DNA of 64,000 bases from Candidatus Aegiribacteria sp. MLS_C (lineage in GTDB: Bacteria; Fermentibacterota; Fermentibacteria; Fermentibacterales; JCC-6). Each line of letters opens with the position of its first letter. Positions within the stretch are counted from its first letter, which is position 1. Shown one piece after another: positions 9,479 through 18,269 of this stretch. The stretch covers positions 1 to 64,000 of the forward strand of contig LQBI01000002.1 of NCBI GenBank assembly GCA_002030045.1, written 5' to 3'. The translations under genes were made by a program, and so were the position numbers. The notes beneath the pieces are model-generated. The model saw only the letters and a program-made list of their open reading frames with translations, did not search any database and was not told where the DNA came from.

Positions 9479-10507
9479 ATGAACAACGACATGAAGTCAA
9501 GGATTCTTATCCTCCTCGAGGATGTGGGGCCTGCGACAGGTGCGGAGCTGGCGCGGAGGCTGGGTACCAGCAGACAATTGGTCAATTACTATCTGAAATC
9601 GCTTGTCAGTTCCGGAAAGGTCAGGAAGACAGGCCGGACACGGGGTACCCGTTACAGCATTCCGAAGAAGGCCGGTGTACCTGAAGAACGGACATGCAGT
9701 CACACCTTCCATGTTGGAAGGGAAGACGATGAAGATGTATACATCTATGTATCCGCATGTCTGGACCTGAGAAGGAGCGTGAACAAGAATGTGTCTGACA
9801 TATTCCACTACGCTCTCACCGAGATGGTCAACAACGCCATCGATCATTCAACGGCAGACAAAGGGCGGGTTGCCGCTTCGATCGGACCTTACAGCTGCGG
9901 TTTCTCTGTAAGGGACAGAGGAATAGGGGCCTTCGAATCCATCAGGCGTTCCCATGGTCTGCACGACCTTGAAACGGCGGCGCTGGAGATCCTGAAGGGA
10001 AAGAAGACATCCGCTCCGGGCGAACACACCGGAGAAGGGATCTTCTTCACCAGGCAATGCTCGGATGTCTTCGTCCTTGCAGCCAACGGGATACAGGTCC
10101 GGTTCGACGATTCCGGATCCTCCATCGAGAGGGTCCGCCGCAAAGAGGGGACTCTCGTGGAGTTCGGAATATCAAGGGCCAGCAGCAGGACACTGCCCCA
10201 GGTTTTTTCGGAGTACGCTCCGGAATCATTCGATTATGCTTTCGGCAGGACCGTTGTTCATCTGCGGCTCTACTCGGAAAGCCTGCAGAGCCGTTCACTG
10301 GCTCGCAGGGTTATGGCGGGGACGAGTGACTTCAGAGAAGTTGTTTTGGACTTCGAGGGGGTAAGGAGCGTGGGTCAGGGATTCGCTGACGAGATATTCA
10401 GGGTCTATTCAGCCTCGCGCCCTGATGTGAAGCTGGTGACGAAGAACATCGACCCGGTGCTCAGATCCATGATACGGCATGTCACGAGAAACGGCCGATT
10501 CGACTGA
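9479..10507 (+). CDS. HTH - HATPase (GHKL) - STAS-like DUF4325 regulator
   Basis: N-terminal winged HTH (ILILLEDVGPATGAELARRLGTSRQLVNYYLKSLVSSGKV), GHKL N-box (ALTEMVNNAIDHS) and G-box-like (VRDRGIG) motifs, C-terminal DFREVVLDFEGVRSVGQGFADEIFRVY typical of DUF4325. ATG at 9479 within the ORF 9437..10507. Confidence 0.8.
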   Translation: MNNDMKSRILILLEDVGPATGAELARRLGTSRQLVNYYLKSLVSSGKVRKTGRTRGTRYSIPKKAGVPEERTCSHTFHVGREDDEDVYIYVSACLDLRRSVNKNVSDIFHYALTEMVNNAIDHSTADKGRVAASIGPYSCGFSVRDRGIGAFESIRRSHGLHDLETAALEILKGKKTSAPGEHTGEGIFFTRQCSDVFVLAANGIQVRFDDSGSSIERVRRKEGTLVEFGISRASSRTLPQVFSEYAPESFDYAFGRTVVHLRLYSESLQSRSLARRVMAGTSDFREVVLDFEGVRSVGQGFADEIFRVYSASRPDVKLVTKNIDPVLRSMIRHVTRNGRFD

Positions 10508-10635
10508 TATCCCTTACAAAAGTGAGTCCTCTCGTTTGACAATGGTTTTACATAGGATTTGGCGTCCAGCGTAAAATGCCTGGAAGGATCATCTTCCCCG
10601 GTGGATCGCATGACCGTCCGCAGTTACGTGATCCT

Positions 10636-10822
10636 GGATCGAGCAACTCCCGAGCGTTCGTGAGGAATCCGGAGGATTGTGTATCTGCCTGGAGTTACCG
10701 GATCGAGAATCGAGTAACTCCCGAGCGTTCGTGAGGAATCCGGAGGATTGCGTATCTGCCTGGAGTTACCGGATCGAGAATCGAGTAACTCCCGAGCGTT
10801 CGTGAGGAATCCGGAGGATTCC
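10636..10822 (+). repeat. 71-bp direct tandem repeat (about 2.6 copies)
   Basis: AACTCCCGAGCGTTCGTGAGGAATCCGGAGGATT starts at 10645, 10716 and 10787 (period exactly 71). Contains GAGTTAC...GTAACTC and AATCC-GGA-GGATT inverted repeats. Confidence 0.9.
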
Positions 10823-10835
10823 CCACGATAAGCCC

Positions 10836-10864
10836 TTGACCAAAAACAAATTCCTTAGAATAAT
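10836..10864 (+). promoter_or_regulatory. sigma70-type promoter of the rpsF operon
   Basis: TTGACC - 17 bp - AATAAT immediately after the tandem repeat. Confidence 0.6.
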
Positions 10865-10877
10865 CACTCTGTCGTTT

Positions 10878-10978
10878 GCTGCACGAAGGTCGTGCAGCCC
10901 GAAGTGACACAGCTCACCGGACCGGAAACGACGCCACATAGAAGTTCTGATGGCTCCTTCCGGTCGGGTGTGTGGTGT
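10878..10978 (+). promoter_or_regulatory. Structured 5' leader of rpsF including a candidate S6:S18-binding motif
   Basis: Perfect 9-bp hairpin GCTGCACGA-AGG-TCGTGCAGC (10878-10898). Second stem ACGCCACATA (10931-10940) with TGTGTGGTGT (10969-10978, two G-U), inner GAAG/CTTC pairing and an unpaired-side CCG at 10960-10962, as in the known S6:S18 motif. Confidence 0.45.
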
Positions 10979-11008
10979 CTTAACCCGTCACTGGAAGGAG
11001 TTCCTGGT

Positions 11009-11380
11009 TTGCGAGACTACGAGACCGTCATAATCTGGAGCGCCAGCATCCCCGAGAACGAGATCGACCACGAACACGAACGCGTGGTCGAGATCATCAA
11101 GGGTGAGGGCGGCGCCTACGGCAGCTCGGACAAATGGAGCCGCCGAATGCTCGCGTATCCCATCAAGAAGCAGACCGAGGGCATCTACCATTTCATCAGG
11201 TGGAATGGTGAGAACAGCGTCATAGAAGCCATCGACAAATACCTCCGCATAAACGACAACTGTCTCCGCTACCTTACTCTCAAGGACGAGGCTGGAGAGG
11301 GAGTTTCCTCAATGGAGGAGGATTTCGAGGATGAAGAGGACGAGGAGTACGAGGACGAGATGGAGAGCGAGGACCAGTAA
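11009..11380 (+). CDS. rpsF: 30S ribosomal protein S6
   Basis: LRDYETVIIWSASIPENEIDHEHERVVEIIKGEGG...RRMLAYPIKKQTEGIYHFIRW. TTG start after GGAAGGAG within the ORF 10892..11380. Confidence 0.92.
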   Translation: MRDYETVIIWSASIPENEIDHEHERVVEIIKGEGGAYGSSDKWSRRMLAYPIKKQTEGIYHFIRWNGENSVIEAIDKYLRINDNCLRYLTLKDEAGEGVSSMEEDFEDEEDEEYEDEMESEDQ

Positions 11381-11817
11381 TGGATCTCAGGATGCCAAGC
11401 ATCAACAAGGTCATCATCTCCGGTAACCTCGTCAGGGATCCCGACACAAGGATACTGGAGAACGGAACCCATCTGGCGAAGATGTCCATCGCCAACAACC
11501 AGCGGTTCCGGGACCGGAGTGGCGAGTGGCAGGAGAAGACCTGCTACGTCAACGTGGTGGCATGGCGTAAGACTGCGGAACTGGTCAGCGAGTACTGCCG
11601 CAAGGGCTCGCCCGTACTGGTGGAGGGTGAGCTGGTCTACAACTCCTGGGAGGACCGCGACGGCACAAAAAGGAGCCGTCTCGAGGTGAACGCCAGGAGA
11701 ATACAGTTCCTCGAGAAGAGGGGACAGGAAGGCGATTTCTCGGACGATGGTCCCGGAGGGGATGCCGATGCCGATGATTCGGACTCTTCAATCCCCGACG
11801 ACGACATTCCCTTCTGA
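11380..11817 (+). CDS. ssb: Single-stranded DNA-binding protein
   Basis: INKVIISGNLVRDPDTRILENGTHLAKMSIANNQRF...; acidic tip ...SSIPDDDIPF. Confidence 0.93.
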   Translation: MDLRMPSINKVIISGNLVRDPDTRILENGTHLAKMSIANNQRFRDRSGEWQEKTCYVNVVAWRKTAELVSEYCRKGSPVLVEGELVYNSWEDRDGTKRSRLEVNARRIQFLEKRGQEGDFSDDGPGGDADADDSDSSIPDDDIPF

Positions 11818-11822
11818 CCGGC

Positions 11823-12170
11823 ATGACCCTTCCCCACGAACCTCCAGAACTCAACTACATTGTGCTAACAGGAAGAGTGATGGAAAAGGGCGAACTGATG
11901 AGCACCAGTCTGAACATCTTCCACATAGGGTTCAGGCTCGAGAACTTGGTCACCCACTCCGCCGACGGATCGGACGACGAGAGGAAAACCTACGTGCTGG
12001 ACATAGAGGCGTGGGGCAACCTGGCCGAGGACGTGGACAGGAACGTGAGGAACGGGATGTTAGTGCTGGTGGAGGGAAGCCTCGTCAGCAGGTCCTACAT
12101 AGACAGGATGAAACGGATGCAGTACAGGATGGTGGTCAAGGCGGCGGAAATAATCGCCCTTGGCACCTGA
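11823..12170 (+). CDS. SSB-like OB-fold paralogue without an acidic C-terminal tip
   Basis: LNYIVLTGRVMEKGELMSTSLNIFHIGFRLENL...VLDIEAWGNLAEDVDRNVRNGMLVLVEGSLVSRSY resembles the SSB fold; ends ...AAEIIALGT. Confidence 0.75.
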   Translation: MTLPHEPPELNYIVLTGRVMEKGELMSTSLNIFHIGFRLENLVTHSADGSDDERKTYVLDIEAWGNLAEDVDRNVRNGMLVLVEGSLVSRSYIDRMKRMQYRMVVKAAEIIALGT

Positions 12171-12199
12171 GCAACCCTTGAATACCGGGAGGAACGGTC

Positions 12200-12457
12200 T
12201 TGGCAGCTAAGAAGCGCATTAAGAAGAAGAGCAGCAAGTTCGGCAGGAAGAAGAAGTGCCGTTTCTGCGCCAACCCTCAGATGGAGATATCCTACAAGAA
12301 CGAGAGACTGCTTCAGCGGTACGTTTCCGACAGGGGCAAGATAGTGGCGAGACGAGTGACGGGCAACTGCGCAAAGCACCAGCGGCAGGTGGCTAACGCC
12401 GTCAAGGTCGCCCGTTTCCTTGCCCTCATCCCCTACGTTAGAGAGCACTACAGGTAG
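12200..12457 (+). CDS. rpsR: 30S ribosomal protein S18 (C+ form)
   Basis: [64 protein letters not shown]. Confidence 0.93.
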   Translation: MAAKKRIKKKSSKFGRKKKCRFCANPQMEISYKNERLLQRYVSDRGKIVARRVTGNCAKHQRQVANAVKVARFLALIPYVREHYR

Positions 12458-12475
12458 TCCGGCCCGGCTGGTGAC

Positions 12476-13342
12476 ATGACGGAAAGGATGACGGGGGCCG
12501 GCAACGGTCTTTTCGGACTTTTGGCGCTGGGTCTCATTCTGGTCCTCATGGGCGTACCCTTCGTGGGCATGGCCGTGATGGCTGCAATGCTGGTATGCCG
12601 TGAACTGTCACGGGGCCTTCCCCTGGCACTGGGGACCCTTGCGGTGGTATACCTGATCTCCGATTTCTCAGGAGCCTTCATCGCCGCCGCCGGAGCAGGT
12701 GTACTGGCTCTGACCCTGAGAGCGGGAAGGAGCTTCACTGCCTCCGTCTCATCGGCAGCCGCTGCCGCAGCTCTTGCCTCCATAGCGGGCACGGCCCTGT
12801 TTCCTGAGTATTCGCTCCTGTCTTCGGAAAATGTGGAAACCCTGGTCCGGCTCTACGGCTCGGCGGGAATGAGCCCTTCGGAGATAGCCCTGGTGATGGA
12901 AGTGCTGTCCTACCTGCTTCCGGCACTTCTTGCGGTATGGGCTGTCACCGGTACCGTCACGGCCTCCGCAGCGGCAAGGCTGATCTGCAGGAGGAACGCC
13001 TACCGGACGGATTTCCTGGAGGGAGAACCGCTCAGGTTGGGCCTTCTGCCTGCATGGATACTCATAGCGGCTCTGGCACTGAACCTGTCCGGAGCTCTTC
13101 CAGCTGCGGTGAGACAGGCCTCCGTCAACGTCTCCCTGTTCATGGTGGTGCCCTACACAGCCATCGGGCTGTCGGTATGCAGGGAGCTGCTTCGACGCTA
13201 CCCCGGAGTATTCCTCGTCCTCGCGATGGGGATCATCTTTCCGCCGGTAGCCATCGGAGTTCTCTCCGTCACTGGAATGCTGGACACCTGGCTTGACTTC
13301 AGAACCCGCATCGAAAGATCAAACGAAAGGAAAGAGGAATAA
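12476..13342 (+). CDS. YybS/DUF2232-like multi-pass membrane protein
   Basis: Multiple hydrophobic helices; position between rpsR and rplI as in some other genomes. Confidence 0.6.
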   Translation: MTERMTGAGNGLFGLLALGLILVLMGVPFVGMAVMAAMLVCRELSRGLPLALGTLAVVYLISDFSGAFIAAAGAGVLALTLRAGRSFTASVSSAAAAAALASIAGTALFPEYSLLSSENVETLVRLYGSAGMSPSEIALVMEVLSYLLPALLAVWAVTGTVTASAAARLICRRNAYRTDFLEGEPLRLGLLPAWILIAALALNLSGALPAAVRQASVNVSLFMVVPYTAIGLSVCRELLRRYPGVFLVLAMGIIFPPVAIGVLSVTGMLDTWLDFRTRIERSNERKEE

Positions 13343-13794
13343 TGAAAGTACTGCTGATAAAGAGCGTGGAGGACCTGGGTCTCGGTGGCGACGTCGTGGA
13401 TGTGGCCGACGGGTACGCCAGGAACTTCCTCTTCCCCAGGAACCTGGCCGTGCGAGCCACCCCGGCCGCGGTGAAATCTTCGGAGGTCTACCGCACCAGG
13501 GCCCTTAAGGAGCAGGCCAGGATATCCTCCGAATCCCAGGCCCTTGCCGAAAAGCTGAACGGGCTCGTGGTGGAGATAAGGGCTTCGGCCGACGAAGCCG
13601 GCCATCTCTACGGAAGTGTCACCGAAAGGAGCATATCCCAGTCCATTAAGGACTCCGGGTACGAGGTGGAAGTGGAACAGGTCCTCCTGGCCGAACACCT
13701 CAAGGCCACCGGCGAGTATTCCGTGCCGATCAAGGTATACGGGGACATAAGGGCCGAGGTCAGCGTAAGGATACTGCCCGAAGAGAAGGAGTAG
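13342..13794 (+). CDS. rplI: 50S ribosomal protein L9
   Basis: MKVLLIKSVEDLGLGGDVVDVADGYARNFLFPRNLAVRATP. Confidence 0.93.
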   Translation: MKVLLIKSVEDLGLGGDVVDVADGYARNFLFPRNLAVRATPAAVKSSEVYRTRALKEQARISSESQALAEKLNGLVVEIRASADEAGHLYGSVTERSISQSIKDSGYEVEVEQVLLAEHLKATGEYSVPIKVYGDIRAEVSVRILPEEKE

Positions 13795-13799
13795 GACCG

Positions 13800-14873
13800 A
13801 TGAGGAAGGGACCGGGGTCATGCAGCAGCTCCGGCTCCGGACCCGGATACTCAGAACCCCTAAGGATACTGGCCGTTGAGACCTCCTGCGACGACACTGC
13901 CGTGGCTCTGCTGGAGGATGGCAGGGCCGCTGCGGAACGGATCCACAGTCAGCTGGTCCATGTCGATCACGGGGGCGTCGTACCGGAACTGGCTTCCAGG
14001 GGACACATGAAAGTCCTTCCCTCGCTGGTCGACCAGGTACTGATGGAGGCCGGGAGCATTCATCCTTCGATGATAGACTGCTTCGCGGCCACTGCCGGTC
14101 CCGGCCTGGTCGGCTCGCTGCTTGTGGGCCTGTCATGGGCCAAGGCCGCAGCGTGGGCTTCAGGGAAGTCTTTTCTGGGGATCAACCATCTGGCGGCGCA
14201 CCTCTATGTTCACTACGGAACTGGCAGCGAGGTGGAATTCCCGGCTGTCGCCCTGCTCGCATCCGGGGGGCATACCTGTCTGTTCGGCATGGCTTCGTGG
14301 GAAGAGATCGTGCTTCTTGGTTCAACCAGGGACGACGCCGCCGGGGAAGCCTTCGACAAGACAGCCAAGGTCATGGGACTCGGATACCCGGGCGGCGCCA
14401 GACTGGACTCGGCTGCCGAAAGGGGGGACCCGGGTTCCATCCGGCTGCCTTCCCCGCTGTCCGATCCGTCTGATCCCGAGTTCAGTTTCAGCGGTCTGAA
14501 GACTGCTGCGAAGCTTGCCTGGGAAGGTGGCGCCGACCTCCACGACCTGGCCGCTTCATTCAGGGAAACGATAGTCGGGATCCTTGTTTCAAAACTAATG
14601 TACCAGTGCTCACATTCCGGGGCCAGGAGTGTTCTGGCCGCCGGAGGCGTCACCGCCAACAGTCTTCTCAGGTCACGGCTTGAAGGGGAGGCTTCACGGG
14701 CGGGAGTGCGTCTGTTCCTGCCGGACCTGAAACACACCATGGACAACGCCCTCATGGTCGGAAGAGCTGCCCTCGCCGTTCTTCGAAGGGATCCTTCGGC
14801 AGCTTCGCCGCTTACATGCAACGCTTTCGCGAGGTGGTCGGGCACCTCCCTCTCTCCTCTCGGTTGTCAATGA
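13800..14873 (+). CDS. tsaD: tRNA N6-adenosine threonylcarbamoyltransferase
   Basis: ILAVETSCDDTAVALLEDG...VVPELASRGHMKVLPSLVDQ...GPGLVGSLLVG...INHLAAHLYVH. Confidence 0.93.
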   Translation: MRKGPGSCSSSGSGPGYSEPLRILAVETSCDDTAVALLEDGRAAAERIHSQLVHVDHGGVVPELASRGHMKVLPSLVDQVLMEAGSIHPSMIDCFAATAGPGLVGSLLVGLSWAKAAAWASGKSFLGINHLAAHLYVHYGTGSEVEFPAVALLASGGHTCLFGMASWEEIVLLGSTRDDAAGEAFDKTAKVMGLGYPGGARLDSAAERGDPGSIRLPSPLSDPSDPEFSFSGLKTAAKLAWEGGADLHDLAASFRETIVGILVSKLMYQCSHSGARSVLAAGGVTANSLLRSRLEGEASRAGVRLFLPDLKHTMDNALMVGRAALAVLRRDPSAASPLTCNAFARWSGTSLSPLGCQ

Positions 14874-14892
14874 ACCGGCTCGTTTGTACTAT
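14864..14892 (+). promoter_or_regulatory. sigma70-like promoter upstream of acpS
   Basis: TTGTCA - 17 bp - TACTAT; ATG at 14935. Confidence 0.45.
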
Positions 14893-14934
14893 ATATCTCC
14901 TGCTTCGGGATTCTCTTCTTTAAGGAAAGGTGGC

Positions 14935-15312
14935 ATGGTGCCCGCAGTCCGGTGCGGTGTGGACATGATAACGGTGGGCCGAATGGCACTTGCGGCGGAC
15001 AGGAGCGGTCAGAGGTTCCTGCGGCGCATCTTCACGGATGCCGAGCTTGCCTGTGCCGGTGTTCCATCCCTGCTTGCCGTTCGGTTCGCAGCGAAGGAAG
15101 CCTTCTTCAAGGCGCTCGGGACTGGCCTGGCCGGCGGGGTCAGATGGCATGATTTCTCGTTGCCTTCATGCGATGATAGCTCCTGTGAGCCCCTGATCAC
15201 CGGCAGGTCGCTGGAGCTTCTGAACGGCAGGAGGGTACTGGCAAGTGTTTCTTCCACCTCGGAAGTCGCGATCGCGGTTGTTTTCCTGGAAGGATCGGGG
15301 GTAAACCAATGA
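14935..15312 (+). CDS. acpS: Holo-[acyl-carrier-protein] synthase
   Basis: VRCGVDMITVGRMALAADRSGQRFLRRIFTDAELA...LAVRFAAKEAFFKALGTGL. Confidence 0.88.
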   Translation: MVPAVRCGVDMITVGRMALAADRSGQRFLRRIFTDAELACAGVPSLLAVRFAAKEAFFKALGTGLAGGVRWHDFSLPSCDDSSCEPLITGRSLELLNGRRVLASVSSTSEVAIAVVFLEGSGVNQ

Positions 15313-16862
15313 AGTTCTGGGTCATACCTGAGGAGATGTCCGAGTACGACAGGAGGGCCATCGACGGTGGTATTCCCGGCGACGAGCTCATGGAGAGGGC
15401 CGGCAGTGCAGCAGCCGCCAGGGCAATGCGGATGGTCTCCCCTGACGGGGGACCGGTCATTGTCTTCGCCGGTCCAGGAAACAACGGCGGTGACGGGCTC
15501 GTGGTCGCACGAAAACTGAGGGAGAGGTCCTACTACGCTCACGTCGTTCTCGCAGCAGCTCCCGGAAAGAGCCTGTCCCGCAACTGCCAGCACAACCTGG
15601 GTCGATTCGTACAGGACGGGGGCATCGTCGTTCCGCCAGGCAAGCTGGACGATCTTCCCGATTCCCCGTCCCTCGTGGTGGACGCTCTTCTCGGCACCGG
15701 CTTCAAGGGAAGGATAGAGGGAATATTCGCACAGTGTCTGGACAGGATGAAGCTTTACGGCTGCAGGGTGCTGGCCGTGGACACTCCATCCGGGATCAAC
15801 GGCAGGACCGGGGAGGTCGACCCGCACACACTGCCGGCAGACGTGACGGTCACTTTTGCGGCTCCCAAGGCAGGTCTGCTGTTCCCGCCCGGATGCGGCC
15901 ATGCAGGCAGCATATACGTGGCGGACATCGGTATAGAGGTTGACGAGGCCCGGGACAGGATGGTCCCTTCCATGGCCGACATTCGCGACCTGCTTCCGCC
16001 AAGGCCCTCGGACGGGCACAAGGGCACCTTCGGAAGAGTGCTGCTCATTGGCGGCTCGGAGATCATGCCCGGTGCACCTCAACTGATGGCGATGGGGGCG
16101 ATACGGTCGGGGGTGGGACTTGCGACGCTTGCGGTGCCGCTGTCCACTCATCAGCTCGTAGCCGGCAGGGTACCGGAGGCGCTTTCGGCCTATTTCCTGC
16201 CTGGCGATCCCAGCAGTCTCCCCGACGTCTCGCAGTTCGATGCGGTGGCCGTGGGTCCCGGTCTGGGCAACAACTCCTCGACCCGCAAGGTCGTCAACTA
16301 CGTGCTGAGCAACTGGAGCGTGCCCCTGGTGCTGGATGCCGATGCACTCAACGTCATCGAACGCCCGGTGGAGCAGCTGAAATCCTACCGCGGACCTCTC
16401 CTGATCACGCCACATCCCGGTGAGATGGCGAGGCTGGCAAAATGCGATCCGAACAGTATAGCCAGCAGATCCAGCGCGGCGGCCCGTTTGTCGGAAGCCA
16501 CCGGAGCCTGCATCCTTCTCAAGGGAAGACCGTCGATGGTCTTCTGGAAGGAAAGAGGTTCGGCTCTGGTCCCCGCCGGGAACAGCGGACTGGCCAAGGG
16601 AGGTAGCGGCGACGTGCTCACGGGCGTTGTCGCCTCGCTGATGGCACAGGGAATGGACCCCTTCGAAGCCGGAATGACAGGAGCATTCGCGCACGGACTC
16701 GCTGCCGACATGGCCACCGAGTTCTCGTCGAGGCGTTCCCTGTTACCTTCCGATGTCGCGCTGTGGCTCGGGAGAGCGTTCAGCGTGACGGAGGAATGCA
16801 TGGACTATGAACTCCTTACCAGCGGAGGTAGATGGAAAAGTGACTGGAACGATCGGACGTGA
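15309..16862 (+). CDS. nnr: Bifunctional NAD(P)H-hydrate epimerase / ADP-dependent NAD(P)H-hydrate dehydratase
   Basis: Epimerase domain FAGPGNNGGDGLVVARKL; kinase-like domain HKGTFGRVLLIGGSEIMPGAPQLMAMGAIRSGVGLATLA...GNSGLAKGGSGDVLTG. Confidence 0.92.
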   Translation: MKFWVIPEEMSEYDRRAIDGGIPGDELMERAGSAAAARAMRMVSPDGGPVIVFAGPGNNGGDGLVVARKLRERSYYAHVVLAAAPGKSLSRNCQHNLGRFVQDGGIVVPPGKLDDLPDSPSLVVDALLGTGFKGRIEGIFAQCLDRMKLYGCRVLAVDTPSGINGRTGEVDPHTLPADVTVTFAAPKAGLLFPPGCGHAGSIYVADIGIEVDEARDRMVPSMADIRDLLPPRPSDGHKGTFGRVLLIGGSEIMPGAPQLMAMGAIRSGVGLATLAVPLSTHQLVAGRVPEALSAYFLPGDPSSLPDVSQFDAVAVGPGLGNNSSTRKVVNYVLSNWSVPLVLDADALNVIERPVEQLKSYRGPLLITPHPGEMARLAKCDPNSIASRSSAAARLSEATGACILLKGRPSMVFWKERGSALVPAGNSGLAKGGSGDVLTGVVASLMAQGMDPFEAGMTGAFAHGLAADMATEFSSRRSLLPSDVALWLGRAFSVTEECMDYELLTSGGRWKSDWNDRT

Positions 16863-17403
16863 CGACGCGCTGATGATGCTTAGGGAGAACCTGGACAACG
16901 AGAACCTGGTGCGGCATTGCCTTGCCACGGAGGCGGTCATGAGAAGGCTGGCTGAGGACCGGGGCGAGGACCCGGAACTGTGGGGTCTTACGGGGCTCCT
17001 GCATGACCTTGACTACGAGATGACCGGCGATGACTACAGCAGGCACGGCCTGGTGGCAGCCGAAATGCTGGAGGGACTGCTGCCGGAGGAAAACCTCCGC
17101 GCCATAAAGGCCCACAACGCCGAGAACAACGGCGTCCGGCGGGAGAGCGTCCTCGATCACCTGCTGGCGGCCGGTGAATCCATTACCGGCCTCATAGTCG
17201 CCGTCGCCCTTGTATACCCGGAAAGGACGCTCGAACCCGTCAGACCGAAATCGGTTGCCAAGAGGATGAGGATGACCGCCTTCGCCCGGTCGGTGCCCAG
17301 GGAGACCATCATGGAGTGCGAGGAGGCGGGATACGATTTGCAGACCTTCGTGGGACTCGCTCTGGAGGCCATGAAGGGAATAGCCGGGGAAATAGGTCTT
17401 TGA
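16840..17403 (+). CDS. HD domain protein
   Basis: LVRHCLATEAVMRRLAEDRGEDPELWGLTGLLHDLDYEMTGDDYSRHG. Likely GTG start within the ORF 16807..17403. Confidence 0.8.
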   Translation: MTGTIGRDDALMMLRENLDNENLVRHCLATEAVMRRLAEDRGEDPELWGLTGLLHDLDYEMTGDDYSRHGLVAAEMLEGLLPEENLRAIKAHNAENNGVRRESVLDHLLAAGESITGLIVAVALVYPERTLEPVRPKSVAKRMRMTAFARSVPRETIMECEEAGYDLQTFVGLALEAMKGIAGEIGL

Positions 17404-18251
17404 CTCTCATCTCCGAAGAGGATGGTAAATCGGTCCCTGGAGTCCGGCAGCTGCATCGCTGGGAGGAGTACGATGAAGCGGCCTTGCCCCTTATCCTGGG
17501 TATGCAGAGACGCCATTTCTGGTACCGGGGAAGGCACCGCTTCATCCTGCAACGGCTTCGACGATCCCTGCACACGGACGCAGGGGGCGAGAATGGACTC
17601 AGGTGCATCGATATCGGCGGCGGTTGCGGCGGATGGATCGAATACCTCCATGACAGGGAACCGGACCTGTTCGCCGAGATGGGCCTGGGCGACAGTTCGG
17701 AGAAGGCCCTGGAGATGGCGGGTCCGGTGGTCGGGGGGTTCGCATCAAGGTACCGGGTCGATCTTCTTGACCTGCCGTGGAACGATTTCTGGGACGTTAT
17801 CTTCATTCTGGACGTCCTGGAACACATGGATGAGGACCTTGAGGCACTGAAGAGCGCAAGGGACTCACTGCGGCCGGGAGGACTGCTGATGATGACCGTC
17901 CCCGCCCTTGAGTTCTTCCGTTCGGACAACGACAGGATAGTCAGGCACCGGAGGAGATACAGCCGCAGCGACATCCGCAATCTTGCCGAATGCGCCGGAA
18001 TGACCCTTCTGTCGGCGGACTACTTCATGTTCCTCCTGAGTCCCCTGTTCATTGTGAGCAGGATGTTCGGCAGGGTGCCCGAGGGGGCCTCCCGGGAAGC
18101 GGAGATGGCGCACCTGAAGAGGACGCACAGGGTTCCAGCCGCCCCGGTCAACGGTCTTCTTTCCATGGTATTCGCCCTGGAGACACCCCTCTCGGGTATC
18201 GTGAGATTCCCGTGGGGGACATCGATACTCGGGGTCCTCAGAAAATCCTGA
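17400..18251 (+). CDS. Class I SAM-dependent methyltransferase
   Basis: LRCIDIGGGCGGWIEYLHDREPD...DVIFILDVLEHMDEDLEALKSARDSLRPGGLLMMTVPA. TTG start overlapping the previous stop. Confidence 0.82.
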   Translation: MTLISEEDGKSVPGVRQLHRWEEYDEAALPLILGMQRRHFWYRGRHRFILQRLRRSLHTDAGGENGLRCIDIGGGCGGWIEYLHDREPDLFAEMGLGDSSEKALEMAGPVVGGFASRYRVDLLDLPWNDFWDVIFILDVLEHMDEDLEALKSARDSLRPGGLLMMTVPALEFFRSDNDRIVRHRRRYSRSDIRNLAECAGMTLLSADYFMFLLSPLFIVSRMFGRVPEGASREAEMAHLKRTHRVPAAPVNGLLSMVFALETPLSGIVRFPWGTSILGVLRKS

Positions 18252-18269
18252 ACCGGTCCGGACAGAGTA

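Noticed and set aside
15009-16694. 561-aa minus-strand ORF opposite acpS/nnr
   Set aside because: Spans two recognised plus-strand genes; no recognisable domain.
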